Positions 22,640 to 40,222 of a stretch of 48,498 nucleotides of DNA are shown piece by piece. Both the position numbers and the translations under genes were made by a program. The stretch is from Zygnema circumcarinatum. Its lineage: Eukaryota; Streptophyta; Zygnematophyceae; Zygnematales; Zygnemataceae. The notes under the pieces are model-generated. The model worked only from the letters and a program-made list of their open reading frames with translations, did not search any database and had not been told where the DNA came from. Each line of letters begins with the position of its first letter. The first letter of the stretch is position 1. Location of the stretch: the NCBI GenBank assembly GCA_037447605.1, contig CM074807.1, forward strand, positions 3,888,284 to 3,936,781, given 5' to 3'.

Positions 22640-25600
22640 ATGGCGACCCTCCAGGCTGGGGTAATTGCAAGGGAGGCGGCTGCAACTCTGGTGTCGGAGG
22701 TTGTGGCGAGGAGAGAAGTTCAGAAGAAGGTAAGATCTGTCTATCAGTGGTTGTTCTGAGCTGATGTAGGTCGTGGTTGAGAATAGGAACCTTGATCCAT
22801 GTGTTTGGAAGGAGGATAAAGGCCTTCCTTTAGCGCTGTGGAGCTCCTGTAACTGATCCAAAGCGCGTGAGGCATTGAATGACTGGGGAGGCAATGATTC
22901 AAAGTTGAGCTGTCAGACAATGGCTAAGGGGGGAGGGAGCCTGAAGTAAAGGTCTGGAGAGGAAGGCAGCTGGCATGATGACTGAGCTATCACGAATATT
23001 CTGTCAACTGCCTGGTAGGGGCGTGTCTTGTTGCATATGACTTGTTCATTTCCTGTCACCCCGGCGTTGTGGGGCGCTTAGTCAGATTCCTCCTTTAGCA
23101 TGGCCAGCCGTTTGAATCGTGGGAGGGAGCAACTTTCAATCGCTTTGTGAGGAAAGAGGAAGCCTGAGTGTGGCTTACTCGTGTTGATGTGAGCTCCGAG
23201 AGGGCAAACTTTTCACCATTGTTGACCACGAAGAAACGTCTTGGTTAGTGCAGGACAACAATAAATGATTTGCAGTAGTCCAATAGCATGAAGCTCTTAA
23301 CATGCGAGTCTTCGGAGTAGTGTCTTTACGACTGCAATGCATGAGGAATTGCATATCTTGACAGTTGAACAGAACAATTCTCGGCTGACAGATGCTATCT
23401 TTGACGCCAATTTTGGATTGCAGAGGTCAGTCCGTCTTGGTGCTGGCTTGGGCTATTCCAGCTCCAACGCTTTGAGCAGCTTCCAGGTATGACACTGTGT
23501 AGCGTTTTACTTGTATGTTGAGAGAGCTTAGAGTGTTTCTGTTCTGATAGCAGGAGATTTACGCGAGGAAATATACACTTCAAAAAATATTTGGAACTCA
23601 GTCGAAAGAATTTTGGTAGGATGGTCAGCTGCGATCAGTGAAATGAAAGATGCAAAGTTCAATTGACGAGAGTGTATCCTTTCTGATCGCTTGCTTGCTC
23701 TCTTCCCCCGCAGGCCTCATCGAAAGGTAGACGAGAGAGTGCTCGAGCGTCAAAATTTTCTATCTCTGCTGTAGCTGTACCGGTTGCGCCCACTTCCACG
23801 TCATCCTCTCCTCCTCCAGAGCCCTCACCTTTAGCAGACCCTGACGTCCGTGAGAGACTCGCCAAGGAGTATGGCTTCAGACAGATTGGGGAGCCTCTCC
23901 CAGATGACATCACTTTGAAGCAAGTTATCGACTCCTTGCCGCCAGATGTGAGCTTCTTCATTATCATAACTAAAGGGAAGGGCGTTTATTGACAACTGAG
24001 TTGCCCAAACAAGGTGCTGCTACACGATGAGTGTGTATATCCATGAGAGTAATAAGTTATCATTAGCAAGAGTTTACATCAGCGAATCTGGTGAAATTCT
24101 GGAGAAGGCAGTGATTCTGTCTGAGTCTGTTTCGCTTCTATGCCCTATTTTTTCTAAGAACTTAATTGTTTCATTTGCAACAATCGTGACTCTGAAAGAG
24201 AACAGGTTTTTCCAGAGATATTGTAGGTTGTTCTAGGCTGCCCAGTGCGATTGCCATGATTCAGAGGAACACGAAATGAGGAACATTTTATTGAGATAAT
24301 ATACGGATGGCTGGTTTCTTCTGCAGGTTTTTGAGATTAATGAGTGGAAGGCATGGAAATCCGTCGTAGTATCCGTGGCCTCAATGGCTTTGGGATTAGT
24401 AATGATTGCAAATTCTCCATGGTACCTACTGCCGTTAGCTTGGGCATACACTGGAACGGCATTCACCGGAGTAAGTGAAGCATTTGTCTTTCAGGAGCCA
24501 GTAACTGTATGCTGTTATAGTGATAGTTGTGATAATTCAAGATCATCCCGCTGCTTCTGTAGTTTCTGCATGGACCTTTCAGCTTTGCCCGTACTTCCAC
24601 TGCAATGTGAGTGGATGCATCAGGCTCTGAATGTTTGTCTGGTATCCAGATGATATTGAAGTCCATGTTTTTGCTCAGAGTGAAGATGTCATGGAAGTGT
24701 CGGTTCCCTTCTTACCATCAATCTCATTCTGTACCTTGCGTCATGTTGTTGTGATGGCAGTGGTTTGTTGTCGGACATGACTGTGCGCACAAGTCCTTCT
24801 TGAAGAATAAGCTCGTAGAGGATATTGTTGGAACAGTGATGTTCATGCCCCTAGTTTATCCCTATGAGCCCTGGCGCATCAAGCACGACCGTCACCATGC
24901 CAAGACCAACATGTGAGTAAAGTTGTTGGGAGAACAGCATGTCCTTGACAACTTTGAGTGATACCTTGTGGGGATCTTATTTTGCGTCCTCATCTCCTCT
25001 GTTCATCAGCTTTAACCTCTCGGGAAAGTGACTTAGTATTTTGTAGCTTTTGTTATCTTCCTTCTGCTCACAGCATATGGGCTTATATTAAGGATAGTCT
25101 TCAAATTAACTGCAGATGTTTGACATGGAGGGGTTTCTGTGCCCTTGGTCTGCAGGCTGGACGCAGACACTGCATGGCACCCAGTCATGCCAAAGGAGTA
25201 CGAAAAGTTTGGTCCTATGGGGAAGGCAGGGCTTCAGCTTGGTATGGGACCATTAAGGTTCCTCGCCTCCATTGGACACTGGTATGGCTCCTACTCACTG
25301 CATGTTTTGAAATTCTAGAATGCACCATCGCATTGAAATGCTCCTTGTAATGAGAAGGGTTGGTGTGGAGGAAAAATGAACTTTATAGAAGCGGCTGTGC
25401 CACTTGCGAGATACACCAAAAGTGATGGATTGCAGGTTACTCTGAATCTGCAGGCTGGTGTACCACTTTGACTTGAAGAAATTCCGGGCAAATGAGCAAG
25501 ATAGAGTGAAAATCAGTCTGGCCGCTGTATATGCATTCATGGCCGTTGGGTGGCCGCTTATTATCGCTAGTGTCGGACTCGATGGATGGTTCAAGTTCTG

Positions 25601-26887
25601 GCTGATGCCGTGGCTCGGGTATCACTTTTGGGTTAGTTTACTGCACCCCTCTGCACGTTTTATACTATTATGTTTGTGATTTTAAGGGTAAGGTTAAGGG
25701 TACTGCTGCATATATTGCGACTCCGTACAGCAGCATGCAGCAATTTTCCGAAAGATATCTCAACCAAACTTCCACAGCATTGCATATGTAGTTTTATTAA
25801 CCTTAGCCCACTAAAAGTGCTAAATTTACTGATGTCAGTACGATGGGATTACACAACTCAGCTATCCATCAATGGCTTAAGATTTTCTCCATGGAAAGAA
25901 GTGAATAAGTTAAAGTGGATGTCCGTTGTAGTGGGACGGAGCTCAGCAGTAAATCCCTTAGCGACTGCGGCACAAGCTGGATACAAGCAAAAACTTTTGG
26001 TGGTAGGTTTTGGTAGACCTGAAGCAGAAGAGAGTCGACGTTTCCCCTGCATCTAAGGCACATTCATCCAGAGAGATTGGTTCTTGCCGGATGGCGGAGG
26101 CATCCTTGAGATAAGTCCTCAAGGCAGGAACATTCAGTTGCCATGCTGATCTGAGCTGGCTATATATTGTTGGTGTTGCAATACAGATGAGCACTTTCAC
26201 TATGGTGCATCATACTGCGCCACACATTCCGTTCAAGCATGCCAGAGACTGGAACTCTGCTCAGGCGCAGCTGGGAGGGACAGTGCACTGCGACTATCCT
26301 TCATGGTAGGTGGAGTGCCCACAGCACTCTGCAAGCATGGGGAACGGAGGGAGTGACCCCTTGTAGGCAGACTTCATATATCGCACAACGTGACTGCTGT
26401 AGTCTGTCAGACATGTTCACTTTCTGAAGACTGGTTTGGCAAGTTCTTGCAGGGTGGAGTTTCTCTGCCACGACATCAATGTACATGTGCCCCACCACGT
26501 TTCACAGAAGATTCCAGCATATAACCTGCGGAAGGCTACGGACTCTCTTCGCGAGAACTGGGGGAAGGTGAGAGAAAATTGCTGGCCATCAACAAGGCTC
26601 GCTGCATAGGTGACAATAGACTGGCATGTTAGGGTTCCATGAGGGGATGGTCATGAGGGGACTTCCATGCCTACCACTGTTCCACTGTTTTCCATGTCTT
26701 ACAGTCAGCCTCCGCTTGATTGTTGCAGTACATGAGCGAGGCCACATGGAATTGGAGGCTGATGAAGACCATCTTCACGGAATGCCACTTCTTTGACCCC
26801 GAGGTGAACTATAAGGCATTTGATTCAAAGGACAAGGCTCCCATCATCAGCTCTCTCCGGAAGGTCATGCCTCCTCTCCCCCAGTGA
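22640..26887 (+). CDS. FAD6: Plastid omega-6 fatty acid desaturase (FAD6)
   Basis: Predicted 459-residue chloroplast desaturase, which inserts the omega-6 double bond into 16:1 and 18:1 acyl chains of plastid glycerolipids using ferredoxin. Exons: 22640-22729, 23424-23486, 23714-23947, 24327-24470, 24761-24912, 25156-25281, 25454-25631, 26187-26305, 26453-26567, 26729-26887; all ten joins keep phase. Residues 1 to about 85 form a Ser-rich transit peptide ([12 protein letters not shown]...). The family start of similarity is [20 protein letters not shown]. The three di-iron His boxes are present: HDCAH (exon 5), HDRHH (exon 5) and HVPHH (exon 9). Membrane stretches include [32 protein letters not shown] and a pair in exon 7. 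Length is close to the usual ~440-450. Nothing looks broken. Confidence 0.97.
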
Positions 26888-27873
26888 GGAGGTGCCACTA
26901 AATTGATCCAACCGAACAACTATGACTGATGAACTTAACATTGCTTCGCAGCTGCTTAGTTATTATATTTGACAATTGGGCGGATTGGGCGGTGAAGAGC
27001 ACTTAGTGGGGAGGTGTGAGTAGCTTTGTCCGTTCAGAGGGTGTAAACTATACTATTGTGTCTGCTACGCTTTTGCTGTGACTTTTTTTTGCAAGTTGCT
27101 GGTGGCCCATTAGACGAGGCTCGTGAATAAAATCGATTTTTTTTTACCGGCAAAGCTCTTCAGGTTTTTATCTTCCAAGGCAAATACTTAACACTTAAAT
27201 TTCAAACTTTTTCCTCTGAAGCTGGAGTGGGGCTTGTTTTAAATACCCTCTAAAAACTCGGTTTGGAATTCTCCGAGTGATGTGAAGAGTTTTGCTTGAG
27301 TCAAATTATTGAAGGCCGAGCGTTCCTATTGATTGGCAGTGTTCCCTAACTTCTCTACAAGAATTGTCGTTAAAATTTGTACGTTTGTAGTTTGCGTCGG
27401 TCAGGTTTGTGGCTTGCAATTCCTATTAATCTGCCATTTCGTTGTCATTTTTTATTTTTATATTGATTCTAAATCTCACTGTCTTTTCCCTTTTGCCAAC
27501 AACTTATAAAAGCAACAGCAATCCAACAAAAAAAATCAGCACTCTAAAAACAATTTTTTACTACGATCAAATTCTCTAAACACAATCACTTCACCGAAAA
27601 TTTGGAATCCTAAAATGCCTACATTCCACCTCTGTCAACTAGTGAAAACTGTCAAAACGCTGCCGTAACTTCGTAGTCGTTACCTAAAGAAAATTTCCGA
27701 AATCTAAACGTAGAAACGGTGCCCTCACGTGCTCACAGATAAAGCTCCAAATACTTCACAAAAAGGAAAACGAAAAAACTACTTTCTCTCGTCTTCGCTC
27801 TTCACACAAGCTCATCAAGACCCTAGTATTCACGGGCAGGATGGAAAAGACGTTTTGTGGCCGCGGTCACATG
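26888..27873. other. Convergent 3' region, FAD6 and GLDH
   Basis: Holds the probable FAD6 3' UTR with an AATAAA signal at 27126-27131 followed by a T-run. 27170-27730 is AT-rich with no coding signal. Confidence 0.5.
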
Positions 27874-33784
<5,911 letters not shown>

Positions 33785-34136
33785 GGCGGCCGACTTTCCC
33801 GCAGGGGATTGAGAGGGAGGAGAGCGGGGAGGAAGAGGTAGCAGCGCGGGCCTATTTGAGGATCCACATCTGATAGATCCGGAGTCCACCCCGTATTTTC
33901 CGGAATGTCGGTGGCGTTTACCCTTGGTTCAACGCTTAGTAAACTGGAGATTTCCTGGTGTGCTACATTTCTGCTACGTGTCACCCAAACGTTCATAGAA
34001 CACCGAATTGGGCCTGGGAGACGGGGTCTTTTGTTGCTTCTAGAGCGGCGTTGTTGGTGTTGTTGGGCCTAGAAGCAAAAGGTTCAACTCATAGCTTTTT
34101 CCTTTCGTTCCTAGGTCATTTCTAGCGGTTGGTTCC
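33785..34136 (-). promoter_or_regulatory. GLDH leader and proximal promoter
   Basis: Sequence directly upstream of the GLDH ATG. An in-frame GTG-started extension exists but ATG 33784 begins a good presequence. No TATA box seen. Confidence 0.4.
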
Positions 34137-34229
34137 TCGTGGTTCCCCATGTTGGTTATGTTCATGTACTTGTGATGGCATCGATATGATGAGACCAATG
34201 CTCAACCATCCATCCATCCATCCATCCCC
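34137..34229. repeat. Dispersed repeat plus (CATC)n microsatellite
   Basis: 34137-34202 resembles 21237-21301 (CCTCGTGGTTCCCC, TGTGATGGCATCG). It is followed by five CATC units at about 34206-34226. Confidence 0.6.
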
Positions 34230-34439
34230 CATGGCTATGGCCATGGAGGACAGATCAACTCTGGTCCCGTGGAATCGGATAGTCATGGTCTCGACGGGGG
34301 ACATTTCATCGGTCAACGACCCTCCGCCAATCGCGGGGATTTTGGCGACTTCCAATAACGGATGGATATTTATAACGCAGTGTCGTTCGCAGTAGAATTC
34401 CAATCAGAAATTCCAAAAGTCAGGCCGTTTTATAAAACA

Positions 34440-34830
34440 TTTCTAGAAGGTTTGTACAACAATACGGTCATACAGCTGTACGAAATCCTCTCTGACGGGC
34501 AACGCCAATTCGCAGACCGTGCGACCGTACGTGTCGTTCAATGTCAACGGTCATACGGCCGTTCTAAAAGTGTTCTAGAACTCTGAAACTTTTAGATATT
34601 AGAACGTTCTAATTCTGAAACCTAAAACTCCAAAAGTCCCTTGTACGGACTTCTTGCCATCCCTACACTTCGAATCGACAACCGTCCGTGCTTTTTCGTA
34701 CCGTTTACGTCAGCACAATCGAGCCGCCGGGCTTGGACGGACTTTCCAGGAAGCTCAAACTCTTTGGTGTTCGTACATGTTCGTACGACCCTCCTCGCGT
34801 CGACGGGGTTTCGTACGGCACGAGGCGGAA
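34440..34830. repeat. GTACG/CGTAC-rich intergenic repeat
   Basis: Many copies of GTACG, CGTAC and TACGG words plus the self-complementary TTCTAGAA and GAACGTTC. Similar words occur at 20.88-20.93 kb, 21.47-21.53 kb and at the assembly gap near 43.46 kb. No coding potential. The exact unit and ends are not resolved by eye. Confidence 0.45.
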
Positions 34831-35473
34831 TGCTGGAATTCTATTGGAGGTGACCCGCCGCGCTGGTCCAATCGCAGCTTGCCACGTTAAAATTAATGCT
34901 ACGTGGCAATTCCCCATTCGCTCATTTCGACCGTGTCCCTCAACGGGTTCCGTTTACTTGTGCAACAGCCGTAACCAAAATCTGCACGTAACCGACCAAT
35001 GATAAGACGCCACGTGTACAAACGAGCGAATTGAGCGACGCGATTGGCTGGGCACTTTGAATTTTTGGAATTTCTCTGGATGGCCGCCGCCTGGGACTTT
35101 GCTCCAGGGCAGTGCGCGGCCGGCCGGGCGGGGTCCCGCAGGGCGCGGAAAGAGACCAGCAGGGAGACTCTCCCTCGGGCCGGCGGGAGGGAGAGGGAGG
35201 GAGATAGAGGGAGGGAGAGAGAGGGAGCGGTAGGGAGAGGGAGGAGGGAGAGAGAGGGAGCGGGAGGCGAGTAGGGAGGGGGGAGGAAGGAGGGAGGTGG
35301 GAGGAGAGAGGAGAGGGGGTGGAGGGGGAAGGAGAGAGGAGACGGGAGGGAGGAGAGAGGAGAGGCGGTGGAGGAGGGAGGAGGGAGGAGAGGGGGTGGA
35401 GGAGTGAGGAGAGGGGAGGGGAGGGGAGGAAGGTGCAGGCTTGAAGCGGTCCCAAGCACCGGGGGCGGGCGCC
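34831..35473 (+). promoter_or_regulatory. DUF630/632 gene promoter and purine-rich leader
   Basis: A GCCACGTGTAC box lies at about 35009-35019. 35190-35440 is almost pure purine on the plus strand (GGGAGA, GGAGGA units) up to the ATG at 35474, like the GA-rich leaders of FAD6 and HVA22. Confidence 0.55.
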
Positions 35474-38400
35474 ATGGGAAACTGCGCCTCGAGCGCTTTT
35501 GTGCCGTGGGCGGGCCGGAACGAGGTGACATTGGCGGCCAAGACGCGGAAAAGAGCTGCAAAGGAAGCACTCGCTGCTTACAAGGCTTATGCAGGGGCGC
35601 ATGTGGCGTACTTGGAAAGCATGAAAATAGTGGGCAACTCTTTAGTTCTCTTTTTGGAGGAAGAAGATAAGGGACTGTACAGTGTAGAGCCTCCTCCTCC
35701 GCCTCCTCCCCCCGAGCAGCCCTCCGACTATCGCACCTCCTGGTCGCAGGTCCCTGGAGCCCTTTCAGACACCGCTACATCTCATGCCACGTCGTACTCT
35801 GGGACAGAACATGCTCCAGAAACCCCTCCCGAAAATGCTACAAAGAGCATCTATAGCGAAAATGTGCCTTCATCAGAGGCTGCCGAAACCTTGAAACCGC
35901 AGATAAAGGAGGAGGCTGCGACTCAGACTGCAGCAGGACCACCTGCATGGCAAAATGCTGGCAGTCAACCACAGGGCTTGCAAGTGATGCAGGTCAGCCC
36001 TGCCAACGCAGTTATGCCAGGTTTGGAGCCACCTCGCGGGGCTGGGCTCGCGCAGGTCATTGTGGCCCTGAACGGCCTTTTCGCGGAAGCTTCAGAGGCG
36101 GTTCGGCCTCTGACGGACCTTTTGACTGTGGGCGCTGCCAAGAACTTTGCGGCGCCTCCTGCGCTTCCCCCGCACGTGCAAGGTCAGTACGGGGCAGGAG
36201 CTCAGTATGGCCAGCAGAGTCGACCTTCAGAGAAGCTTTGGGAGGTGCTGGAGATTCTGGTGGTGTATGAGCGGTTTCGGTCACGTGACATCAAGGTGCG
36301 TCCTTTTCTATGGTTCTAAAGCCGAGAGAAGCATCTGTTTAATGTTGTGAGGTTGGACCGTTGGAGACGTTTTCTCTTGCTTAGAAAGGGCAGCAAGCCG
36401 TAGTCGCTCTCCTCCGATTTCCAAATGCTTGTGATCACTGCCAAGAGCATTCATGTATGCAGCTGCTTCAAGACCAGTCGTGCCTCGATCCGCATATTTT
36501 CGAGCATTGAAGTTCCGCTCCAACACGTGTTATGTTGTTTTTGCGCAGGCGATGGAGAAGACCAAGTGGGACTATGAGCGGCAGTCAGGGAAGTTGGGGA
36601 AGCACAGTCGGAAGCAGGTCACTGCAGAGAAGGCTGCCAAGCAGCAGAAAAAAATCAATGCTGCTTCCCAGAAGGTGCAGGGCCTGCAGGGCACAATTTC
36701 ACGACTGGGACAGTCTGTGGAGAGTCTCACGCACAGTATTGACTCTATTAAGGGGCAGATGGTGTATCCCACCCTCCTTGCACTCCTGCCCAGGTAACTA
36801 CTTCTAATGGTGCTGCTATGGAGCCTTCGTCGGAGCAGGGGCAGGTCGCACAGACCGATTAGTGGAAGAAAGAAGAAGGGGAATGGAGTTTTTGGCTGAT
36901 GCTCGGGATTCGTCAGATGTTTGCAGGCAAAGTAAATCGCATTTTTTAAGCAGAGTAATCTGTCTAGCAGTTTCCAAAAAGATTGCGTGTGTTTGAAAAT
37001 TGATGAGTAATATAGGCGAATTAGCAATTATCACACGTTCAAGTCTATAAAACCTTCTCCTTGTACTGAACAGTGTCATTAAGGAAAACGCAGTATTACC
37101 CACTGGTTGAAGAAAACGACAGGGCCTGTTCTTTTCTTAAAAGAACAGGTCCTGCCCATTTCCATCCTCACACTTTTTGAAGCATCGCCAAACAACAGAA
37201 AAGAAAGACAATTTTTTCTTTAGTATTGCAGTGACTTTGCTCGTTGAGTGTTAGTCTGCAAATGTATATTCAGAAGGTTCCGATCTCCTCACTCTTTCCG
37301 CTATTTGAAACGTTTTTCCATGTGTAGAACTCGCGAAAAATCTGTCCAGAAACTCGTGTGATATCAGAGCTTCCAAAACTAAACTGAACCACTTCTGCTT
37401 CTTCTCATTCTTCTCCTTCTTCTCCTTCTTCTTCTTCTTCTCCTTCTTCTTCTCTGGTGAATTATCAATCGTAAGACTGTCTGCCTGTCCACCTCGACCT
37501 TTCGAACCGTGAGACCTAATCCCTCCCTCCCTGTGGTGAGTGCAGGCTGGTAGAGGCGTGGTGGAGGCTTGGCACAATCCATGACCGGCAGGCTATGCTT
37601 CTTCGCGAGTTTCTGCAGCGCAGCAACTTGCAGAATAAGTTGGCAGGAGGCTCTTCCGTGCTGCGAACTCATGCTGGCCACCACACGGATACGCAAAACC
37701 TGCAGAACGTTCTCATCAAGTGGGACCAAGCCTTCACGTAAGCTTCTTTCTTTCTCTTTCTCGCTCTGCCCTTGCCCTGCTTTATGCAAAGTGTTCCTTT
37801 TAGTCTTGGAGTCAAGTGCTTCTGATTCTGCAAATTCAGATATCAGAGCGGTAACCGCAAAGGTTCTGAAAGGCACGCTGTTGATGTGGACTCTTATTCA
37901 ACTTTTGCAGAACCAACATGGAAGCTCAGAGAAAGGTTTTCACCTCCATGATTGCGTGGATAAACAAGGTGGATCCTAGCGGTGCCAACAGCGCAAGATT
38001 GGGGCCTGGCTATTCCATGCCTCAAAACCCTATTCCGGCTCCATACTATGGCGCTGCTCCCAGCTTTAATGCTTCCTATACCACTCCTCAGAGTAGCAAC
38101 AATATGCCACGGGTTACTCATCCCCCAGATACTCCCCCGGACCAAATGATGCCTTATACAGCTGCTGGAGGAGCAGCTCAGCCTGTAGGTCCGGCACCCT
38201 CTCAAGAAGTCATCAACGAGTTTTTAGGAGGGCAAGGCTCTGGAGGGGAGCCCCTCCTTGCACTCTGTAATGATTGGCTGCGAGCAATGGATAGGCTGCC
38301 TGAGAAAGCGGTCAAGGATGCAATTTTTGCCTATGTTGGTTGGGTGAAAGACGCATATGTGAAACAGACTGCAGAAAACAAGCAGGCGAAGAAGGTGGAA

Positions 38401-39066
38401 GACGTTCGGAAGCACGTGGACAAGGCGGAGCAGAAGTATGAAGGCCTGTTGAAGAAAGAGCGCGATTTCCGGGCCACTCTTGCAAACCCACAGGGCACCC
38501 CCATGAGTAGGTCTCTCACAAACTCCACTAAGGCATACCAGATTACCTCTCCTTATGCGGAGCAAAAATCTGCTTCCTTCCCTCCGTCATGGGTTGCTTC
38601 CCCTCCAGTCTCTGAGGGAGGCCCTCCCCTTGCCCCTTCTGTGAGCCGTGTCCCTCCCCCATACCAAGGTGCTCCACCCGCTGCCCCTCCTCCCCCAGGG
38701 GAAACCACCACCCTTTCGCTGTGGCAGTCTCCTTCCACAGAAGTGCCCCCCTCAACAGAGAGACACGAGGAAGGTTTGGATAAAGCCGGAGCTAAGGCTG
38801 TGGCCAAGGAGCAGGCCAAGGAAGTGAAAGCTTACAGCATTGCTAAGGAGGTGGATTTGGCCTTGGGGTCCTTGGAGGGCCTTCGCCAGAAGCTCAAGGA
38901 AGAGCAGGCCAGTTTGGATGTCATGGCTCTGGAGGCACGGAAGGCAGCCATTACTGGTGTAGAACAGGGATTTCCTAACGTGTTTTCAGCACTGACAAAC
39001 TATGCTGCGGTGGCTTCGCAGATGTATGGTATTCTGCAGTTCCAGCATGCTAAAGGGTGGAGATAG
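35474..39066 (+). CDS. DUF630/DUF632 plant protein (bZIP-like annotation)
   Basis: Predicted 804-residue protein of the plant-specific DUF630-DUF632 family, often labelled 'bZIP' although it lacks a true basic zipper; Arabidopsis members include NRG2 and APSR1. Exons: 35474-36295, 36549-36793, 37546-37737, 37911-39066; all in phase. It starts MGNC, a likely N-myristoylation and palmitoylation site. DUF630 covers about residues 1-60 (RKRAAKEALAAYKAYAGAHV...). A Pro/Ser-rich linker with eight Pro follows. DUF632 covers about 200-450, with SVESLTHSIDSIKGQM, LVEAWWRLGTIHDRQAML, LQNVLIKWDQAFTT and RKVFTSMIAWINKV. A long Pro-rich region and a terminal Lys/Glu-rich coiled coil follow (VDLALGSLEGLRQKLKEEQ). 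The usual tryptophan-rich 'WEKKLY' block is weak here (WEVLEILVVYERF), so this is a diverged member. Role in the cell: unknown, perhaps at the plasma membrane. Confidence 0.85.
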
Positions 39067-40219
39067 GGGAACTCCTTGTTGCTACGGAGAGAGGAAACCA
39101 AAGTCTTGAGGATCGTCCTGGAGTTCCAACGAGTTTCTTTTCGCAGGAGTAGTGAGAAAGATTGGGACTATCCTGTCCGACTGCATGAACAGTAGTCTCA
39201 TTTGAGATGGATTTTCATGTAAATACTAGTCTCTTTATGCCGAGAAACTCACGTGAATTTTCTACCCGGCTGCAGTTAGAAGCTCCTGCCTTTAGTAAAC
39301 GCACATTTTGTATGGTTATAGTTATTCAAATCATGTGAAGCAAATGGGGAGACAGTTTTAGATAGCCTGAGTTAGGTACTGTGATACCGAAGTGTATGGA
39401 AGGTCTTGTAACCTTCCTCGAAAATTCTATGTCTGAATGAGATCATCTGTGGAGTCTTGTTGCTGGTGAATCCTATCCAGGTTCAGGAAGTTTTATGCTT
39501 CGTATGTTCGTCTCAGGAAAATGAAAGATTGGGCAGGTTTTATTGTCATGTGTGAACCATATCAGTTGCATACAGTAGAGGATTGCGTCACCTCAACTGT
39601 GTCCATTTTCATGCGGTGGTTTCATAGCGACACGGCAAACGCCCTCTTTTGTTGAAGAGATAAGGACTCACTCAAGAACTTGCCTCTGAAAGTCCATCGC
39701 TCGTTGATGGGTGATGAGAAGAATACAACGCTCTTCCTCACTGGGTATGCTCGACAACAACTACTTCCCGCCATATGAAGGCCGGGGGTTTTTAGGGTGT
39801 GCAATGCGCCCTTCGATAAAAGGAGTGCAAAAATTGTGAAAAATACCTCATAGCTTCCTCCTTCTTCATAGCCTTTTTCTCAGTTACCTTCCTCTATGGA
39901 TGCAAATGACTCCACGGCTGCCAGAAGAAGTGTGGGCAACAGTAAGTGGCCGCAGATGATAAGTCCTCCTCAAAGAGCGACACATGCGGCAAGAGTGAGG
40001 ACCGCACACAACACCTCAGGAAGATGCAAGCTGGGCATTGAAGCTAAAAAGAAAAGAGCGGAACGAATAATACCAAACCTTGCACCTTTTTGGAAAGTCG
40101 GATGGTCGTCAATACAGTAACATTCACCGCCTTCTGCCTGCACGCCCGCACGCCGACTGCATGATGTCGCCTGTTTCTTCCGTAGGGTTCCCGTCACTTT
40201 TCTAAACGGATCCTTTTTT
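39067..40219. other. 3' region of DUF632 gene, no supported gene
   Basis: No family-like open frame. The plus-strand frame starting MDANDSTAARRSVG at 39896 could be the first exon of the PPR-like gene to the right, but I see no clear donor that joins it. Confidence 0.35.
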
Positions 40220-40222
40220 TAG

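Noticed and set aside
34899-35602. Long Pro/Ser/Leu-rich minus-strand frames opposite the DUF632 leader
   Set aside because: They come from the purine-rich leader read on the other strand and lack any domain.
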